The notes: a model not told the origin generated them from the sequence alone. Shown: positions 18,601 to 26,869, counted from the stretch's first letter. The stretch is DNA of 40,165 nucleotides from Clostridium porci (GCF_009696375.1 NZ_VUMD01000024.1:1-40165); one strand, 5' to 3'. A program made the numbers and translations.

Positions 18601-21600
18601 CGGCAGATGAGCCGGAACAGCCTTCTCCCCATAATTCGCGTGTTCTGGTTTCAGATGAGGAATACGCTGCGGCTCGTGGCACACTCCGGGAACGAACTTC
18701 TTACGATCCGGCAGTCCTGCCCTATCATGTGGGTGATATTGTCTATCTGGATGACCGCGCCCACCAGATCACGGAGCTGCGGGATGAGACGGTGCAGCTG
18801 CTTCCCACCGGCATGAGCTACCCCATCTACCGTGCCGAGAGCCGGGAACAGTTCGAGCAGCTTTTGCGGGCAGACAAACGCAACGGCTTTTATACGGAAA
18901 TCTTGCCGGTTGACCCCGACAAAGCCGATCAGGATCTGTGGGATGTGCTGTCGCATGGGCTGATTAGCGAGCAGGAAAAAGCAGAGCTTTCCGAACTGCT
19001 TCGTACCGGCAAGACCAACAGCGAGGTTGCCCTGTGGCTGAGCCGGGCCTATCCCAATATCGTGGAAACGATGGAACTGGAGACCGGTGATACTGCCGAC
19101 TACCGCACCACTCCTGAAGGCATCGAACTGGAAGTGCTGGGCGCAGACGAAAAGCGTCTGGCTATGCTGTATTTCCGCTGGGATGAGGTTGCGCCTTTGC
19201 TGCGCGGGATGTATGCCCGTCAGCAGGACGGCTTTGGGCAGGAACGCCCCGAACTGGCTGCCGAACCCCCGGCTTATCACGCCGAGACTGTGGCTGTCTA
19301 TCCGGGTGACAAGAACCATCTGCCTTATGATGTGGTTGTCCAGACCTTGCGAACCAATGAGCCAGAGCCGCCTGCACCTGCCGCAGAGCCGGAAAAAACT
19401 CTGGATGAAGTGCTGGACGAACACCCCGTTTCCATTCAGGTCAATGGCCAGTGGCAGACCTTCCCCAATGCCAGAGCCGCCGAGGAAGCCGCTTACGGGG
19501 AATACAAGGACAACCTGCGCCGCACCGCTGAGAATTTCCGTATCACCGACGACCACCTGGGCGAAGGCGGTCCGAAAGTCAAGTTTCAGGCCAATATCGC
19601 GGCAATCAAGCTGCTGAAATATCTGGAGGAAACCACTGAACAGGCAACGCCGGAGCAGCAGAAAATTCTTTCCCGGTATGTGGGCTGGGGCGGTCTGGCC
19701 GACGCCTTTGACCCGGAGAAGCCCGCATGGGCTGCGGAATATACCCAGCTGAAAGAGCTGCTGACCCCGGAAGAATATACTGCCGCCAGAGGTTCCACCC
19801 TCAACGCGCACTACACCAGTCCTACGGTCATCAAAGCGATTTACGAGGCTGTGGGCCGCATGGGATTTGAGACCGGCAACATCCTGGAGCCGTCCTGCGG
19901 TGTGGGTAATTTCTTCGGTATGCTGCCGGAGGAAATGCGAAACAGCCGTCTTTACGGCGTGGAGCTGGATTCCATCAGTGGACGGATTGCAAAGCAGCTC
20001 TATCCCAAGGCCGACATCACCGTGGCCGGGTTTGAAACCACCGACAGGCGGGATTTCTACGATCTGGCGGTGGGCAATGTTCCGTTTGGCCAGTATCAGG
20101 TCCGGGATAAAGCCTACGATAAGCTGAATTTCAGCATTCACAACTACTTTTTCGCCAAAGCACTGGATCAGGTGCGTCCCGGCGGCGTGGTAGCTTTTGT
20201 GACCTCCCGATATACCATGGACGCCAAGGATTCCACCGTGCGCCGCTATCTTGCCCAGCGTGCTGAGCTGCTGGGAGCTATCCGTCTGCCCAACAATGCG
20301 TTCAAGGCCAATGCAGGAACCGAAGTGGTCTCCGATATTATTTTCTTGCAAAAGCGGGACCGCCCGCTTGACATTTCGCCGGAATGGACACAGACCGGCA
20401 TTATCAGGGTTCCCGCAAAGTCGCAAGACTTTGTGGGAGAAGGAGGAGCGACGGAGCAAGCGAGCTTTTCGCCGCAAGGCGGAAACGAGCAGGCGCAGTC
20501 CGCGACGACGCAGGACGGCTTTGCCATCAACCGCTATTTCCTGGATCACCCGGAAATGGTGCTGGGCAGACAGGAGCCGGTAAGCACTGCTCATGGTATG
20601 GACTACACCGTGAACCCTATCGAGGGACTGGAGCTTTCCGACCAGCTGCATGATGCGGTGAAGTATATTCATGGCACTTATCAGGAGGCCGAGCTGCCGG
20701 AGCTGGGTGAGGGCGAAGCCATCGACACCTCCATTCCTGCCGACCCCAATGTGAAAAATTACTCCTACACCGTGGTGGACGGCGCTGTATATTTCCGTGA
20801 AAACAGCCGCATGGTGCGCCCTGACCTGAATGCCACCGCCGAAGCCCGTGTAAAAGGACTGGTGGGGCTGCGGGAATGTGTCCAGCAGCTCATTGATCTG
20901 CAAATGGACGCCGCCACACCGGACAGCGCCATCCAGGATAAGCAGGCGGAACTGAACAGCCTCTATGACAGCTTTTCTGCAAAATATGGCCTTATCAATG
21001 ACCGGGCGAACCGACTGGCCTTTGCCGATGATTCCAGCTACTATCTGCTCTGCGCGCTGGAAGTCATTGACGAGGACGGCAAGCTGGAACGCAAGGCGGA
21101 TATGTTCACCAAGCGCACCATCAAGCCCCACAAGGCGGTGGACACCGTGGATACCGCCAGTGAAGCCCTTGCTGTCTCCATCGCGGAGCGAGCCTGTGTG
21201 GATATGGCGTATATGTCGGAGTTGACCAATAAGACCAGCGACGAACTGGCTGCCGAGCTGCAAGGCGTGATCTTCCGTGTGCCGGGACAGGTGGAGAAAG
21301 ACGGCACTCCCCATTATGTGACCGCCGACGAGTATCTGTCCGGCAATGTGCGGCGCAAGCTGCGTCAGGCACAGCGGGCCGCACAGCAGGACCCTTCCTT
21401 TGCAGTCAATGTGGAGGCCCTTACCGCTGCCCAGCCCAAAGACCTGGATGCGTCGGAGATTGAGGTGCGTCTGGGTGCTACCTGGATCGACAAAGAGTAC
21501 ATCCAGCAGTTTATGTATGAGACCTTTGATACCCCGTTTTATATGCAGCGGAATGTCCAGGTCAACTACACCCCGTTTACGGCGGAGTGGCAGATCACCG

Positions 21601-24548
21601 GCAAAAGCTCCATCAGTCAGAACAATGTGGCCGCCTATACCACCTATGGAACCAGCCGTGCCAACGCCTACAAGATTTTGGAGGATTCCTTAAACCTGCG
21701 GGATGTCCGTATCTATGACACCGTGGAGGACGCGAACGGCAAAGAGCGCCGGGTGCTGAATGCCAAAGAGACCACCCTGGCAGCTCAAAAGCAGCAGGCC
21801 ATCCGGGATGCTTTCAAAGACTGGATTTGGAAAGACCCGGAGCGCCGTCAGACGCTGGTGCGCCAGTACAACGAGGAAATGAACTCTACCCGGCCCCGCG
21901 AATATGACGGGTCCCACATTACCTTTGGCGGCATGAATCCGGCCATCACCCTGCGGGAGCATCAGCTGAACGCCATTGCCCATGTGATGTACGGCGGCAA
22001 TACGCTGCTGGCGCACGAGGTAGGCGCGGGCAAAACCTTTGAAATGGTGGCTGCCGCCATGGAGAGTAAGCGTCTGGGGCTGTGCCAGAAATCCCTCTTT
22101 GTTGTGCCGAATCATTTGACTGAGCAGTGGGCGTCGGAGTTTCTGCGGCTCTATCCTTCCGCCAACATCCTTGTCACCACGAAAAAGGACTTTGAGACCC
22201 ACAACCGTAAGAAGTTCTGCGCCCGGATCGCCACCGGCGACTATGATGCCATCATCATGGGACACAGCCAGTTTGAGCGTATCCCCATCAGCCGAGAGCG
22301 TCAGGAACGGCTTCTCTATGAACAGATCGACGAGATCACGGAAGGGATTGCAGAGGTACAGGCCAGCGGCGGCGAGCGTTTTACTGTCAAGCAGCTGGAA
22401 CGCACCCGCAAATCTCTGGAAGCCAGATTGGAGAAATTGCAGGCTGAGGGCCGCAAGGACGATGTGGTGACATTCGAGCAGCTGGGCGTGGACCGTTTGT
22501 TTGTGGACGAGGCCCACAACTATAAAAACCTGTTTCTATACACAAAAATGCGGAATGTGGCAGGTCTCTCCACCAGCGATGCCCAAAAGTCCAGCGATAT
22601 GTTCGCCAAGTGCCGCTATATGGACGAGATTACCGGAAACCGTGGCGTTATCTTTGCCACCGGAACCCCGGTCAGCAACTCCATGACCGAGCTTTACACC
22701 ATGCAGCGGTATCTTCAGTATGACCGTTTGCAGGAACTGAGCATGACCCATTTCGACTGCTGGGCCAGCCGTTTCGGAGAAACCGTCACGGCGCTGGAAC
22801 TGGCCCCGGAGGGAACCGGCTATCGGGCGCGCACCCGATTCTCCAAGTTTTTCAACCTGCCGGAGCTGATGAACCTGTTCAAAGAGGTGGCGGACATCAA
22901 GACCGCCGACCAACTGAACCTGCCCACCCCGGAAGTGGAATACCACAACATCGTGGCACAGCCCACCGAACATCAGCAGGAAATGGTGAAGGCACTCTCT
23001 GAGCGCGCTTCCGAAGTACACAGAGGCAGTGTGGACCCGTCGGTGGATAATATGCTCAAAATCACCTCGGATGGCCGCAAGCTGGGACTGGACCAGAGGA
23101 TCGTCAACCAGATGCTGCCGGATGAACCTGGCACAAAGGTCAATCAATGCGTGGACAACATCATGCAGATCTGGCGGGACGGGGATGCAGACAAGCTGAC
23201 CCAGTTGGTGTTCTGCGACATTTCCACGCCCCAGGCAGCTCCCTCCAAAAAGGCAGCCAAACAGCTGGACAATCCGCTGCTTCACGGGTTGGAAGAAGCA
23301 ATCCCACTGGATGAACCGGAGCCTGCCTTTACCATCTATGAGGACATCCGCCAGAAGCTCATCGCCCAGGGGATGCCTGCCGAGCAGATCGCCTTTATCC
23401 ACGAAGCCAACACAGAGGTACGGAAAAAGGAACTGTTCTCCAAGGTCCGCACCGGGCAGGTACGTGTCCTCTTAGGCAGCACTGCCAAGATGGGCGCTGG
23501 CACCAATGTGCAGGATCGCCTTGTGGCGCTGCATGATTTGGACTGCCCGTGGCGTCCGGGAGACCTTGCCCAGCGCAAGGGCCGTATCGAGCGCCAGGGC
23601 AACCAGAACCCTCTTGTCCATGTGTACCGCTATGTCACGGAGGGAACTTTTGATGCCTACCTCTGGCAGACGGTGGAAAACAAACAGAAATTCATCAGCC
23701 AGATTATGACCTCGAAATCGCCTGTGAGAAGCTGCGACGATGTGGATGAAACGGCGCTTTCCTTTGCCGAGATCAAGGCCCTGTGTGCCGGAGACCCCCG
23801 TATCAAGGAACGCATGGATTTGGATGTGGAGGTTGCCAAGCTGAAGCTGATGAAAGCCGACCACCAGAGCAAGCAGTACCGTCTGGAGGACCAGCTGCTC
23901 AAATACTTCCCGCAGGAAATCGAAACCAACAAGGGGTATATTCAGGGCTTTGAAGCCGATTTAGAAACACTGGCTGCCCACCCACACCCGGCAGATGGCT
24001 TTGCCGGTATGGAAATCCGGGGCGATGTGCTGACCGACAAAGAAAACGCCGGTGCAGCCCTGCTGGATGCCTGCAAGGAGGTCAAAACCTCCGATCCGGT
24101 GCAGATTGGCAGTTACCGTGGATTCACTATGTCGGTGGAATTTGAAGCGTGGAAACAGGAATATACGCTCCTGCTGAAAGGACAAATGACCCATCGGGCG
24201 ACCCTGGGTACAGACCCACGCGGAAATCTCACCCGTATCGACAACGCACTGGCGCAGATGCCCCAGCGTTTGGAAGCGGTCAAAAATCAGCTGGAGAACC
24301 TTTACCAGCAGCAGGCCGCTGCCAAGGAGGAAGTAGGAAAGCCGTTCCCCTTTGAGGACGATCTGCGGGTCAAGTCCGCCCGTCTGGTGGAACTGGACAC
24401 CTTGCTGAACATTGACGGCAAGGGTCATGCCCAGCCGGAAACTGTGGTTGCCAAGAGTGCGCGGCCCTCGGTGCTGGACAGTCTGAAACGCCCTGTGCCG
24501 CCCCGCAGCCCTGAAAAGAAACCAAAACAACACGAGGAGGTACGATGA
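15630..24548 (+). CDS. Giant N6-adenine methylase-like / SNF2-type helicase protein
   Basis: A 2,972-residue polyvalent protein that probably travels with or modifies the transferred DNA. Residues 1-255 form an ArdC-like N-terminal region. Residues 258-376 form a hydrophilic linker overlapping tnpV. About 441-1200 holds four divergent repeats of one module. The methylase has SAM motif ILEPSCGVGNFFG (1417-1429) and motif IV NVPFG (Asn1483; the first Pro of NPPF is Val, as in DarB-like proteins). The helicase has Walker A VGAGKT (2131-2136), DEAH (2293-2296), a TGTPVSN motif and QRKGRIERQ (2648-2656). A coiled-coil tail follows. A small palindromic insert lies in frame near residue 1600. GGGAGG lies about 9 bases before the ATG. 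The frame is intact throughout. Confidence 0.93.
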   Translation: MPSKTEFYRQMADHVATQLTGSWQEWAGFLTTAARLYKYPFHEQLLIYAQRPDATACAEYDLWNETMGRYVRRGSKGIALVDDSGDKPRLRYVFDITDTGTREHSRTPWLWKLEEQHIGPVSAMLERTYEVGGDDLAQQLEAVAGKLAGEYWNEHRQDFLYIVDDSFLEEYDEFNIEVQFKAAATISISYALMSRCGLEPERYFTHEDFMAIFDFNTPSTIGALGTAVSQINQQVLRQIGVTIRNAEREANQERSKQDEQSHDLYPERRLSDSRPEAEPAAGETPGQVRQDEENLPEGTSSHPLQPDVAEREAVPTPSGDRRDRPEQTGADDAPAGEGSGSHRGTESQRSHEVGGADEHLQSSGRGNPDGGAYQQLTLNLFLSEAEQIQSIDEAENVAHTSSAFSFAQNDIDHVLRLGGNTDRQRERVVAAFEKQKTTAEIAEILKTLYHGGNGLGSVSAWYAEDGIHLSHGKSVRYDRSAQVISWESAAERIGELLESGQFASNVELAEAAGYERSLLAEKLWHLYHDFSDKARDSGYLSCLSGIQRTGFPEETAWLAEQLNRPEFRQTLAEEYAAFWTAYQQDRELLRFHYHKPREIWENLKDLSLSRRTFSSDLSQVPTVQHFITEDEIDAAMTRGSSFAGGKGRIYAFFMANHTDKEKVRFLKDEYGIGGRSHALSGATHSGEDHDGKGLHYKKQDCPDVHLNWENVAKRITSLIQKGRYLTEQEQAQYDKIQAEKELAEEDAIQAQQPEVEKETPKPTLREQFEQYKPVVTAAISEDAAYRNACGHSDRENAVIEGNAAIRRAILGSGDLELIRLYSDVPEFHQRLHREVIDETYPKLHELLRPLSQEDIDTALCAWNGNIESKHAVVRYMKDHAREKDTAAWLAQEYSGNDSKSLFVIRAGSPEGIELPWPKVQRRIAQLIKEDRFYTEAEQDRFDNIDPIAIREALEERGIVNGQVADPEKLDNDPFIQRVMADVEAISREGIPADEPEQPSPHNSRVLVSDEEYAAARGTLRERTSYDPAVLPYHVGDIVYLDDRAHQITELRDETVQLLPTGMSYPIYRAESREQFEQLLRADKRNGFYTEILPVDPDKADQDLWDVLSHGLISEQEKAELSELLRTGKTNSEVALWLSRAYPNIVETMELETGDTADYRTTPEGIELEVLGADEKRLAMLYFRWDEVAPLLRGMYARQQDGFGQERPELAAEPPAYHAETVAVYPGDKNHLPYDVVVQTLRTNEPEPPAPAAEPEKTLDEVLDEHPVSIQVNGQWQTFPNARAAEEAAYGEYKDNLRRTAENFRITDDHLGEGGPKVKFQANIAAIKLLKYLEETTEQATPEQQKILSRYVGWGGLADAFDPEKPAWAAEYTQLKELLTPEEYTAARGSTLNAHYTSPTVIKAIYEAVGRMGFETGNILEPSCGVGNFFGMLPEEMRNSRLYGVELDSISGRIAKQLYPKADITVAGFETTDRRDFYDLAVGNVPFGQYQVRDKAYDKLNFSIHNYFFAKALDQVRPGGVVAFVTSRYTMDAKDSTVRRYLAQRAELLGAIRLPNNAFKANAGTEVVSDIIFLQKRDRPLDISPEWTQTGIIRVPAKSQDFVGEGGATEQASFSPQGGNEQAQSATTQDGFAINRYFLDHPEMVLGRQEPVSTAHGMDYTVNPIEGLELSDQLHDAVKYIHGTYQEAELPELGEGEAIDTSIPADPNVKNYSYTVVDGAVYFRENSRMVRPDLNATAEARVKGLVGLRECVQQLIDLQMDAATPDSAIQDKQAELNSLYDSFSAKYGLINDRANRLAFADDSSYYLLCALEVIDEDGKLERKADMFTKRTIKPHKAVDTVDTASEALAVSIAERACVDMAYMSELTNKTSDELAAELQGVIFRVPGQVEKDGTPHYVTADEYLSGNVRRKLRQAQRAAQQDPSFAVNVEALTAAQPKDLDASEIEVRLGATWIDKEYIQQFMYETFDTPFYMQRNVQVNYTPFTAEWQITGKSSISQNNVAAYTTYGTSRANAYKILEDSLNLRDVRIYDTVEDANGKERRVLNAKETTLAAQKQQAIRDAFKDWIWKDPERRQTLVRQYNEEMNSTRPREYDGSHITFGGMNPAITLREHQLNAIAHVMYGGNTLLAHEVGAGKTFEMVAAAMESKRLGLCQKSLFVVPNHLTEQWASEFLRLYPSANILVTTKKDFETHNRKKFCARIATGDYDAIIMGHSQFERIPISRERQERLLYEQIDEITEGIAEVQASGGERFTVKQLERTRKSLEARLEKLQAEGRKDDVVTFEQLGVDRLFVDEAHNYKNLFLYTKMRNVAGLSTSDAQKSSDMFAKCRYMDEITGNRGVIFATGTPVSNSMTELYTMQRYLQYDRLQELSMTHFDCWASRFGETVTALELAPEGTGYRARTRFSKFFNLPELMNLFKEVADIKTADQLNLPTPEVEYHNIVAQPTEHQQEMVKALSERASEVHRGSVDPSVDNMLKITSDGRKLGLDQRIVNQMLPDEPGTKVNQCVDNIMQIWRDGDADKLTQLVFCDISTPQAAPSKKAAKQLDNPLLHGLEEAIPLDEPEPAFTIYEDIRQKLIAQGMPAEQIAFIHEANTEVRKKELFSKVRTGQVRVLLGSTAKMGAGTNVQDRLVALHDLDCPWRPGDLAQRKGRIERQGNQNPLVHVYRYVTEGTFDAYLWQTVENKQKFISQIMTSKSPVRSCDDVDETALSFAEIKALCAGDPRIKERMDLDVEVAKLKLMKADHQSKQYRLEDQLLKYFPQEIETNKGYIQGFEADLETLAAHPHPADGFAGMEIRGDVLTDKENAGAALLDACKEVKTSDPVQIGSYRGFTMSVEFEAWKQEYTLLLKGQMTHRATLGTDPRGNLTRIDNALAQMPQRLEAVKNQLENLYQQQAAAKEEVGKPFPFEDDLRVKSARLVELDTLLNIDGKGHAQPETVVAKSARPSVLDSLKRPVPPRSPEKKPKQHEEVR
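16402..16758 (+). CDS. tnpV: TnpV-like protein encoded inside the giant gene in another frame
   Basis: A 118-residue product in the +1-shifted frame, entirely inside the methylase-helicase gene. It matches the TnpV family of clostridial transposons: NGDYLIPDL near the start, then EKPLGKYGRMRKTYLKEHRP, and a helical C-terminus ending in LINS. AAAGGAG at 16387-16393 lies 8 bases before the ATG. Nearly every codon in this frame ends in C or G, like the backbone genes. The giant-gene frame in the same bases uses rare A/T-ending codons (cta, cga, gta). TnpV function is unknown. Confidence 0.85.
   Translation: MNNPMTYIQNGDYLIPDLKLSQQPEKPLGKYGRMRKTYLKEHRPILYNQMLLSEKLYPHLLEIDETAQSRLEQMMPQLAKEAGATEELKASDPMKWVGLMNTCKAQAEEILMAELINS
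20412..20485 (+). repeat. Palindromic mini-insert with two GCAA tetraloop hairpins
   Basis: Two hairpins lie in about 75 bases. The first stem is 20412-20422 with 20427-20437 (11 pairs, one G-U) and the second is 20466-20473 with 20478-20485 (8 pairs, one G-U). Both have the loop GCAA, a GNRA tetraloop. The encoded peptide is low-complexity, rich in Gln/Gly/Ser, and falls between the methylase domain and the conserved NRYFLDHPEMVLGR motif, where relatives are usually shorter. It appears to be a small palindromic repeat that was tolerated because it is in frame. Confidence 0.6.
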
Positions 24549-25357
24549 TTATGAATGCAACAGATTGGAATACAGCTCTTTTTGAGAAAATGTCTGATGA
24601 ACAGGATAAATTCCGGGACTGGCTGAAAAGCCAGCCCCCGGAGGAAATCCTGCACCACACCTATGAGTACACGGTCCGGGAGGACATCGTGATGGCAATG
24701 GAGGAGCTGGAGCTGACCGACGCCCAGGCCAAGGCACTTTTGGATTCTCCCACGCCGCTGGCGGATGTGTACCGTTATTTTGAAAAGCTGGAGACCGGCT
24801 ACATGGATGTGATCCGGGACAGCATTGAAAACCGTGCCGATGATGTGTGCAGGGCGCAGGAAGAATTACGAACTGCCCCTCTCTACCCCCATTCTGCCGC
24901 CTATGCGTCCCAGCATGGGGAGATGGCACAGTACAACCACTCATATCAAGCGAACAGCGCCTGCAAAGAAGCCATTGAACAGGCCATCAGCGCTCACTAT
25001 GCAGAGAACCGGCTGGATACGGAGGCGGCGGTCAAAGATGTGCTGGAAAAGTTCGGGACAGAACGGGTACAGTTTATTCTCGCCAACACCATCCAGCGCA
25101 AGAACCATGACGGGCGTATCTCTCAGGACAATAAAGCCTGGGCAAAAACCATTCCCATGCCGGAGGACAGCGATGCTTCCCGCCACTGTGCCTATCTGGT
25201 TGTGGATGGGGTCAATCCCGGTCTGACCGATCTGTTTACCAGGCAGGCCAGAAAAGCCATGCAGGAACCGCAGAAAAGCTCTGTCCTGCAAAAGCTCAGG
25301 CAGGAACCGCCTGCCCGCAAGCCTGCCGCCCCGAAGAAACAGGAGCCGGAGCGATGA
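24545..25357 (+). CDS. DUF3848/DUF3849 domain protein
   Basis: A 270-residue acidic protein. Residues about 5-100 match DUF3848 (EEILHHTYEYTVREDI, then a KLETGYMD motif). Residues about 112-215 match DUF3849 (LYPHSAAYA, then ACKEAIEQAI and a FILANTIQ motif). The C-terminal 35 residues are a basic, proline-rich tail. The ATG at 24545 overlaps the giant gene's stop as ATGA and is only 4 bases from GAGGAGG; an ATG at 24551 is a possible alternative. Proteins of this type occur between the helicase and mobC in ICEs, suggesting a relaxosome or DNA-processing role, but the function is unknown. Confidence 0.87.
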   Translation: MIMNATDWNTALFEKMSDEQDKFRDWLKSQPPEEILHHTYEYTVREDIVMAMEELELTDAQAKALLDSPTPLADVYRYFEKLETGYMDVIRDSIENRADDVCRAQEELRTAPLYPHSAAYASQHGEMAQYNHSYQANSACKEAIEQAISAHYAENRLDTEAAVKDVLEKFGTERVQFILANTIQRKNHDGRISQDNKAWAKTIPMPEDSDASRHCAYLVVDGVNPGLTDLFTRQARKAMQEPQKSSVLQKLRQEPPARKPAAPKKQEPER

Positions 25358-25698
25358 GCAGCCCCAAGCGCAAGCGGGATGTGCCGGTTCTGTTTTGGGT
25401 ATCCGCTGATGAAATGGAGTTGATTCAGCAGAAAATGGCACAGTTTGGGACAAAAAACCTGAGCGCCTATCTACGAAAAATGGCTGTGGACGGCTATGTG
25501 GTGCAGCTGGATTTGCCGGAGCTGAAGGAACTGGTATCCCTGCTGCGCCGAAGCAGCAACAACTTAAACCAGCTGACCCGCAAGGTACATGAGACCGGGC
25601 GGATTTATGATGTCGATTTGGAGGATATATCCCAGCGGCAGGAACAGTTATGGGACGGAGTTAAAGAGATACTGACACAACTCTCCAAACTTTCGTAA
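25354..25698 (+). CDS. mobC: MobC-like relaxosome accessory protein
   Basis: A 114-residue DNA-binding protein that would help the relaxase nick the transfer origin. The N-terminus (about 1-50) is a ribbon-helix-helix-like region with a PVLFWVSADEMELIQQKM pattern. The C-terminal part holds the MobC signature LLRRSSNNLNQLTRKVHETG (PF05713). It overlaps the preceding gene by ATGA and is the last gene of the long transfer operon. The relaxase is 2.4 kb downstream, separated by a terminator and the AbiE cassette; usually the two are closer. Confidence 0.92.
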   Translation: MSSPKRKRDVPVLFWVSADEMELIQQKMAQFGTKNLSAYLRKMAVDGYVVQLDLPELKELVSLLRRSSNNLNQLTRKVHETGRIYDVDLEDISQRQEQLWDGVKEILTQLSKLS

Positions 25699-25718
25699 CC
25701 GGGACAAATACCCCATCT

Positions 25719-25771
25719 GCGGAGGGAGGAACGGCGTTTCTTCGCCGCGCCTTCCTCCGCTTTTTCTTTTT
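25719..25771 (+). terminator. Strong rho-independent terminator of the transfer operon
   Basis: An 18-position stem (25719-25736 with 25743-25760; 16 pairs including one G-U, two mismatches) and a 6-base loop are followed by TTTTTCTTTTT. This closes the run of genes from virD4 to mobC. Confidence 0.92.
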
Positions 25772-25781
25772 GCCCGTATCC

Positions 25782-25810
25782 TTGCCTTTTGGCTGTGAGA
25801 CAGGGATAAT
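25782..25810 (+). promoter_or_regulatory. Candidate sigma-70 promoter for the CD1845-like gene
   Basis: TTGCCT (25782-25787) and GATAAT (25805-25810) are separated by exactly 17 bases. They sit directly after the operon terminator and 44 bases before the next ATG. Four of six and five of six bases match consensus. Confidence 0.55.
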
Positions 25811-25853
25811 GGAATCAGGAACAGGAACTGTGATTTTGGGAGGAGGCATAACA

Positions 25854-26165
25854 ATGAGGGCATTGGTATTTTTGTTGAAACTGCTGTTGAAGATCGTGAT
25901 GGTTCCGGTGATTCTGGCGCTGACCCTGTTCGTTTGGATTTGTGTGGGGATCGTCTATGTCTCCGGTCTGGTGCTGGGGCTTATCAGCATGGTGATCGCC
26001 CTGTTGGGCGTGGCGGTCCTGCTGACCTGTTCCCTGCAAAACGGCATTATCCTGCTGGTGATGGCATTCCTTATTAGTCCCTATGGTCTGCCGATGGCTG
26101 CCATCTGGCTGCTGGGCAAGGTGCAGGACTTGAAGTTTGCCATTCAGGATTTGGTTTATGGATAA
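25854..26165 (+). CDS. CD1845 family small membrane protein
   Basis: A 103-residue, very hydrophobic protein with three predicted membrane helices (about 2-25, 28-55 and 58-85) and a short polar end, LGKVQDLKFAIQDLVYG. The pattern, including the NGIILLVMAFLISPYGLP segment, is that of the CD1845 family of ICE membrane proteins found near relaxase genes. GGGAGGAGG ends 7 bases before the ATG, which rules out an upstream in-frame start at 25770. The function is unknown. It has its own candidate promoter and is separated from the main operon by a terminator. Confidence 0.8.
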   Translation: MRALVFLLKLLLKIVMVPVILALTLFVWICVGIVYVSGLVLGLISMVIALLGVAVLLTCSLQNGIILLVMAFLISPYGLPMAAIWLLGKVQDLKFAIQDLVYG

Positions 26166-26212
26166 AATGCGCGGTCACAAAAATGCCAGACAGTGTCTGT
26201 TAAATTGCTATA

Positions 26213-26249
26213 TTTACTTCTGTGCTACATCCGTGTATAATAGTAGCAC
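26213..26249 (+). promoter_or_regulatory. AbiE promoter with an inverted-repeat operator across the -10 box
   Basis: A TTTACT (26213-26218) / 17-base spacer / TATAAT (26236-26241) promoter is overlaid by a perfect inverted repeat, GTGCTAC (26222-26228) and GTAGCAC (26243-26249), which flanks the -10 element. AbiEi antitoxins are known to bind inverted repeats in their own promoter and repress it, so this is very probably the autoregulatory operator. Confidence 0.8.
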
Positions 26250-26260
26250 GAAAGGAAGTG

Positions 26261-26869
26261 ATGGATGTGACCAAATCAGAACGGTTTGAGCAATTAGACA
26301 GACTTCTGACCGAGCATGATGGGATGCTGCAAACCGCACAGGTAATCGCTAGCGGAATTGTAAAACCCATTTTTTATGAATATGTCAAAGAGAAAAATCT
26401 TCAGCAGGTTGCTCACGGAATTTATGTCTCCGAGGACACCTGGATTGATGCGATGTTTCTGTTACATCTGCGATGTGGTCAGGCAGTATTTTCCCATGAA
26501 TCAGCGCTATTTTTCCATGACTTGACAGACCGGGAACCATCTCCATACGCTATCACGGTGCGCAGAGGGTACAGCACCACTCGCTTAAAGGCAGAGGGCC
26601 TTTCTGTTTACACCATCAAACCAGAACTATATGAGGTAGGGCTGACAACTGGCCAAACACCTTTTGGGCATACGGTTCCTGTCTATGATATGGAGCGCAC
26701 CATCTGCGATCTGCTCCGCAGCCGAAGCAGCATGGAAATACAGACTTTTCAAGGTACGCTGAAGATGTATGCCAGAAGAAAGGACAAGGATCTGCGGACT
26801 TTGATGCGGTATGCCGGTATGTTCCGGGTTGAAAAAATTTTACGGCAGTATTTGGAGGTGCTTTTATGA
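26261..26869 (+). CDS. abiEi: AbiEi-type antitoxin (type IV toxin-antitoxin, transcriptional repressor)
   Basis: A 202-residue antitoxin. The N-terminal winged-helix domain covers about 5-60 (LQTAQVIASGIVKPIFYEY then GIYVSEDTW), and the AbiEi C-terminal domain covers about 65-190 (FSHESALFFHDLTDREP, VPVYDMERTICDLLR). It represses its own promoter and counters the AbiEii toxin. ATG 26261 is very close to AAAGGAAG; a GTG at 26267 would have better spacing, so the true N-terminus could be two residues shorter. The last bases overlap the toxin gene by ATGA, typical of translational coupling. Confidence 0.88.
   Translation: MDVTKSERFEQLDRLLTEHDGMLQTAQVIASGIVKPIFYEYVKEKNLQQVAHGIYVSEDTWIDAMFLLHLRCGQAVFSHESALFFHDLTDREPSPYAITVRRGYSTTRLKAEGLSVYTIKPELYEVGLTTGQTPFGHTVPVYDMERTICDLLRSRSSMEIQTFQGTLKMYARRKDKDLRTLMRYAGMFRVEKILRQYLEVLL

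Noticed and set aside
20412-20485. Intron or frameshift signal in the giant gene
   Set aside because: The frame is continuous through the hairpins and no slippery sequence is present, so a tolerated in-frame insert explains it better.
18651-21314. 887-codon open frame on the minus strand
   Set aside because: Shadow of the giant gene: its third-position C/G bias keeps the opposite strand free of stops. No ribosome site or family pattern.
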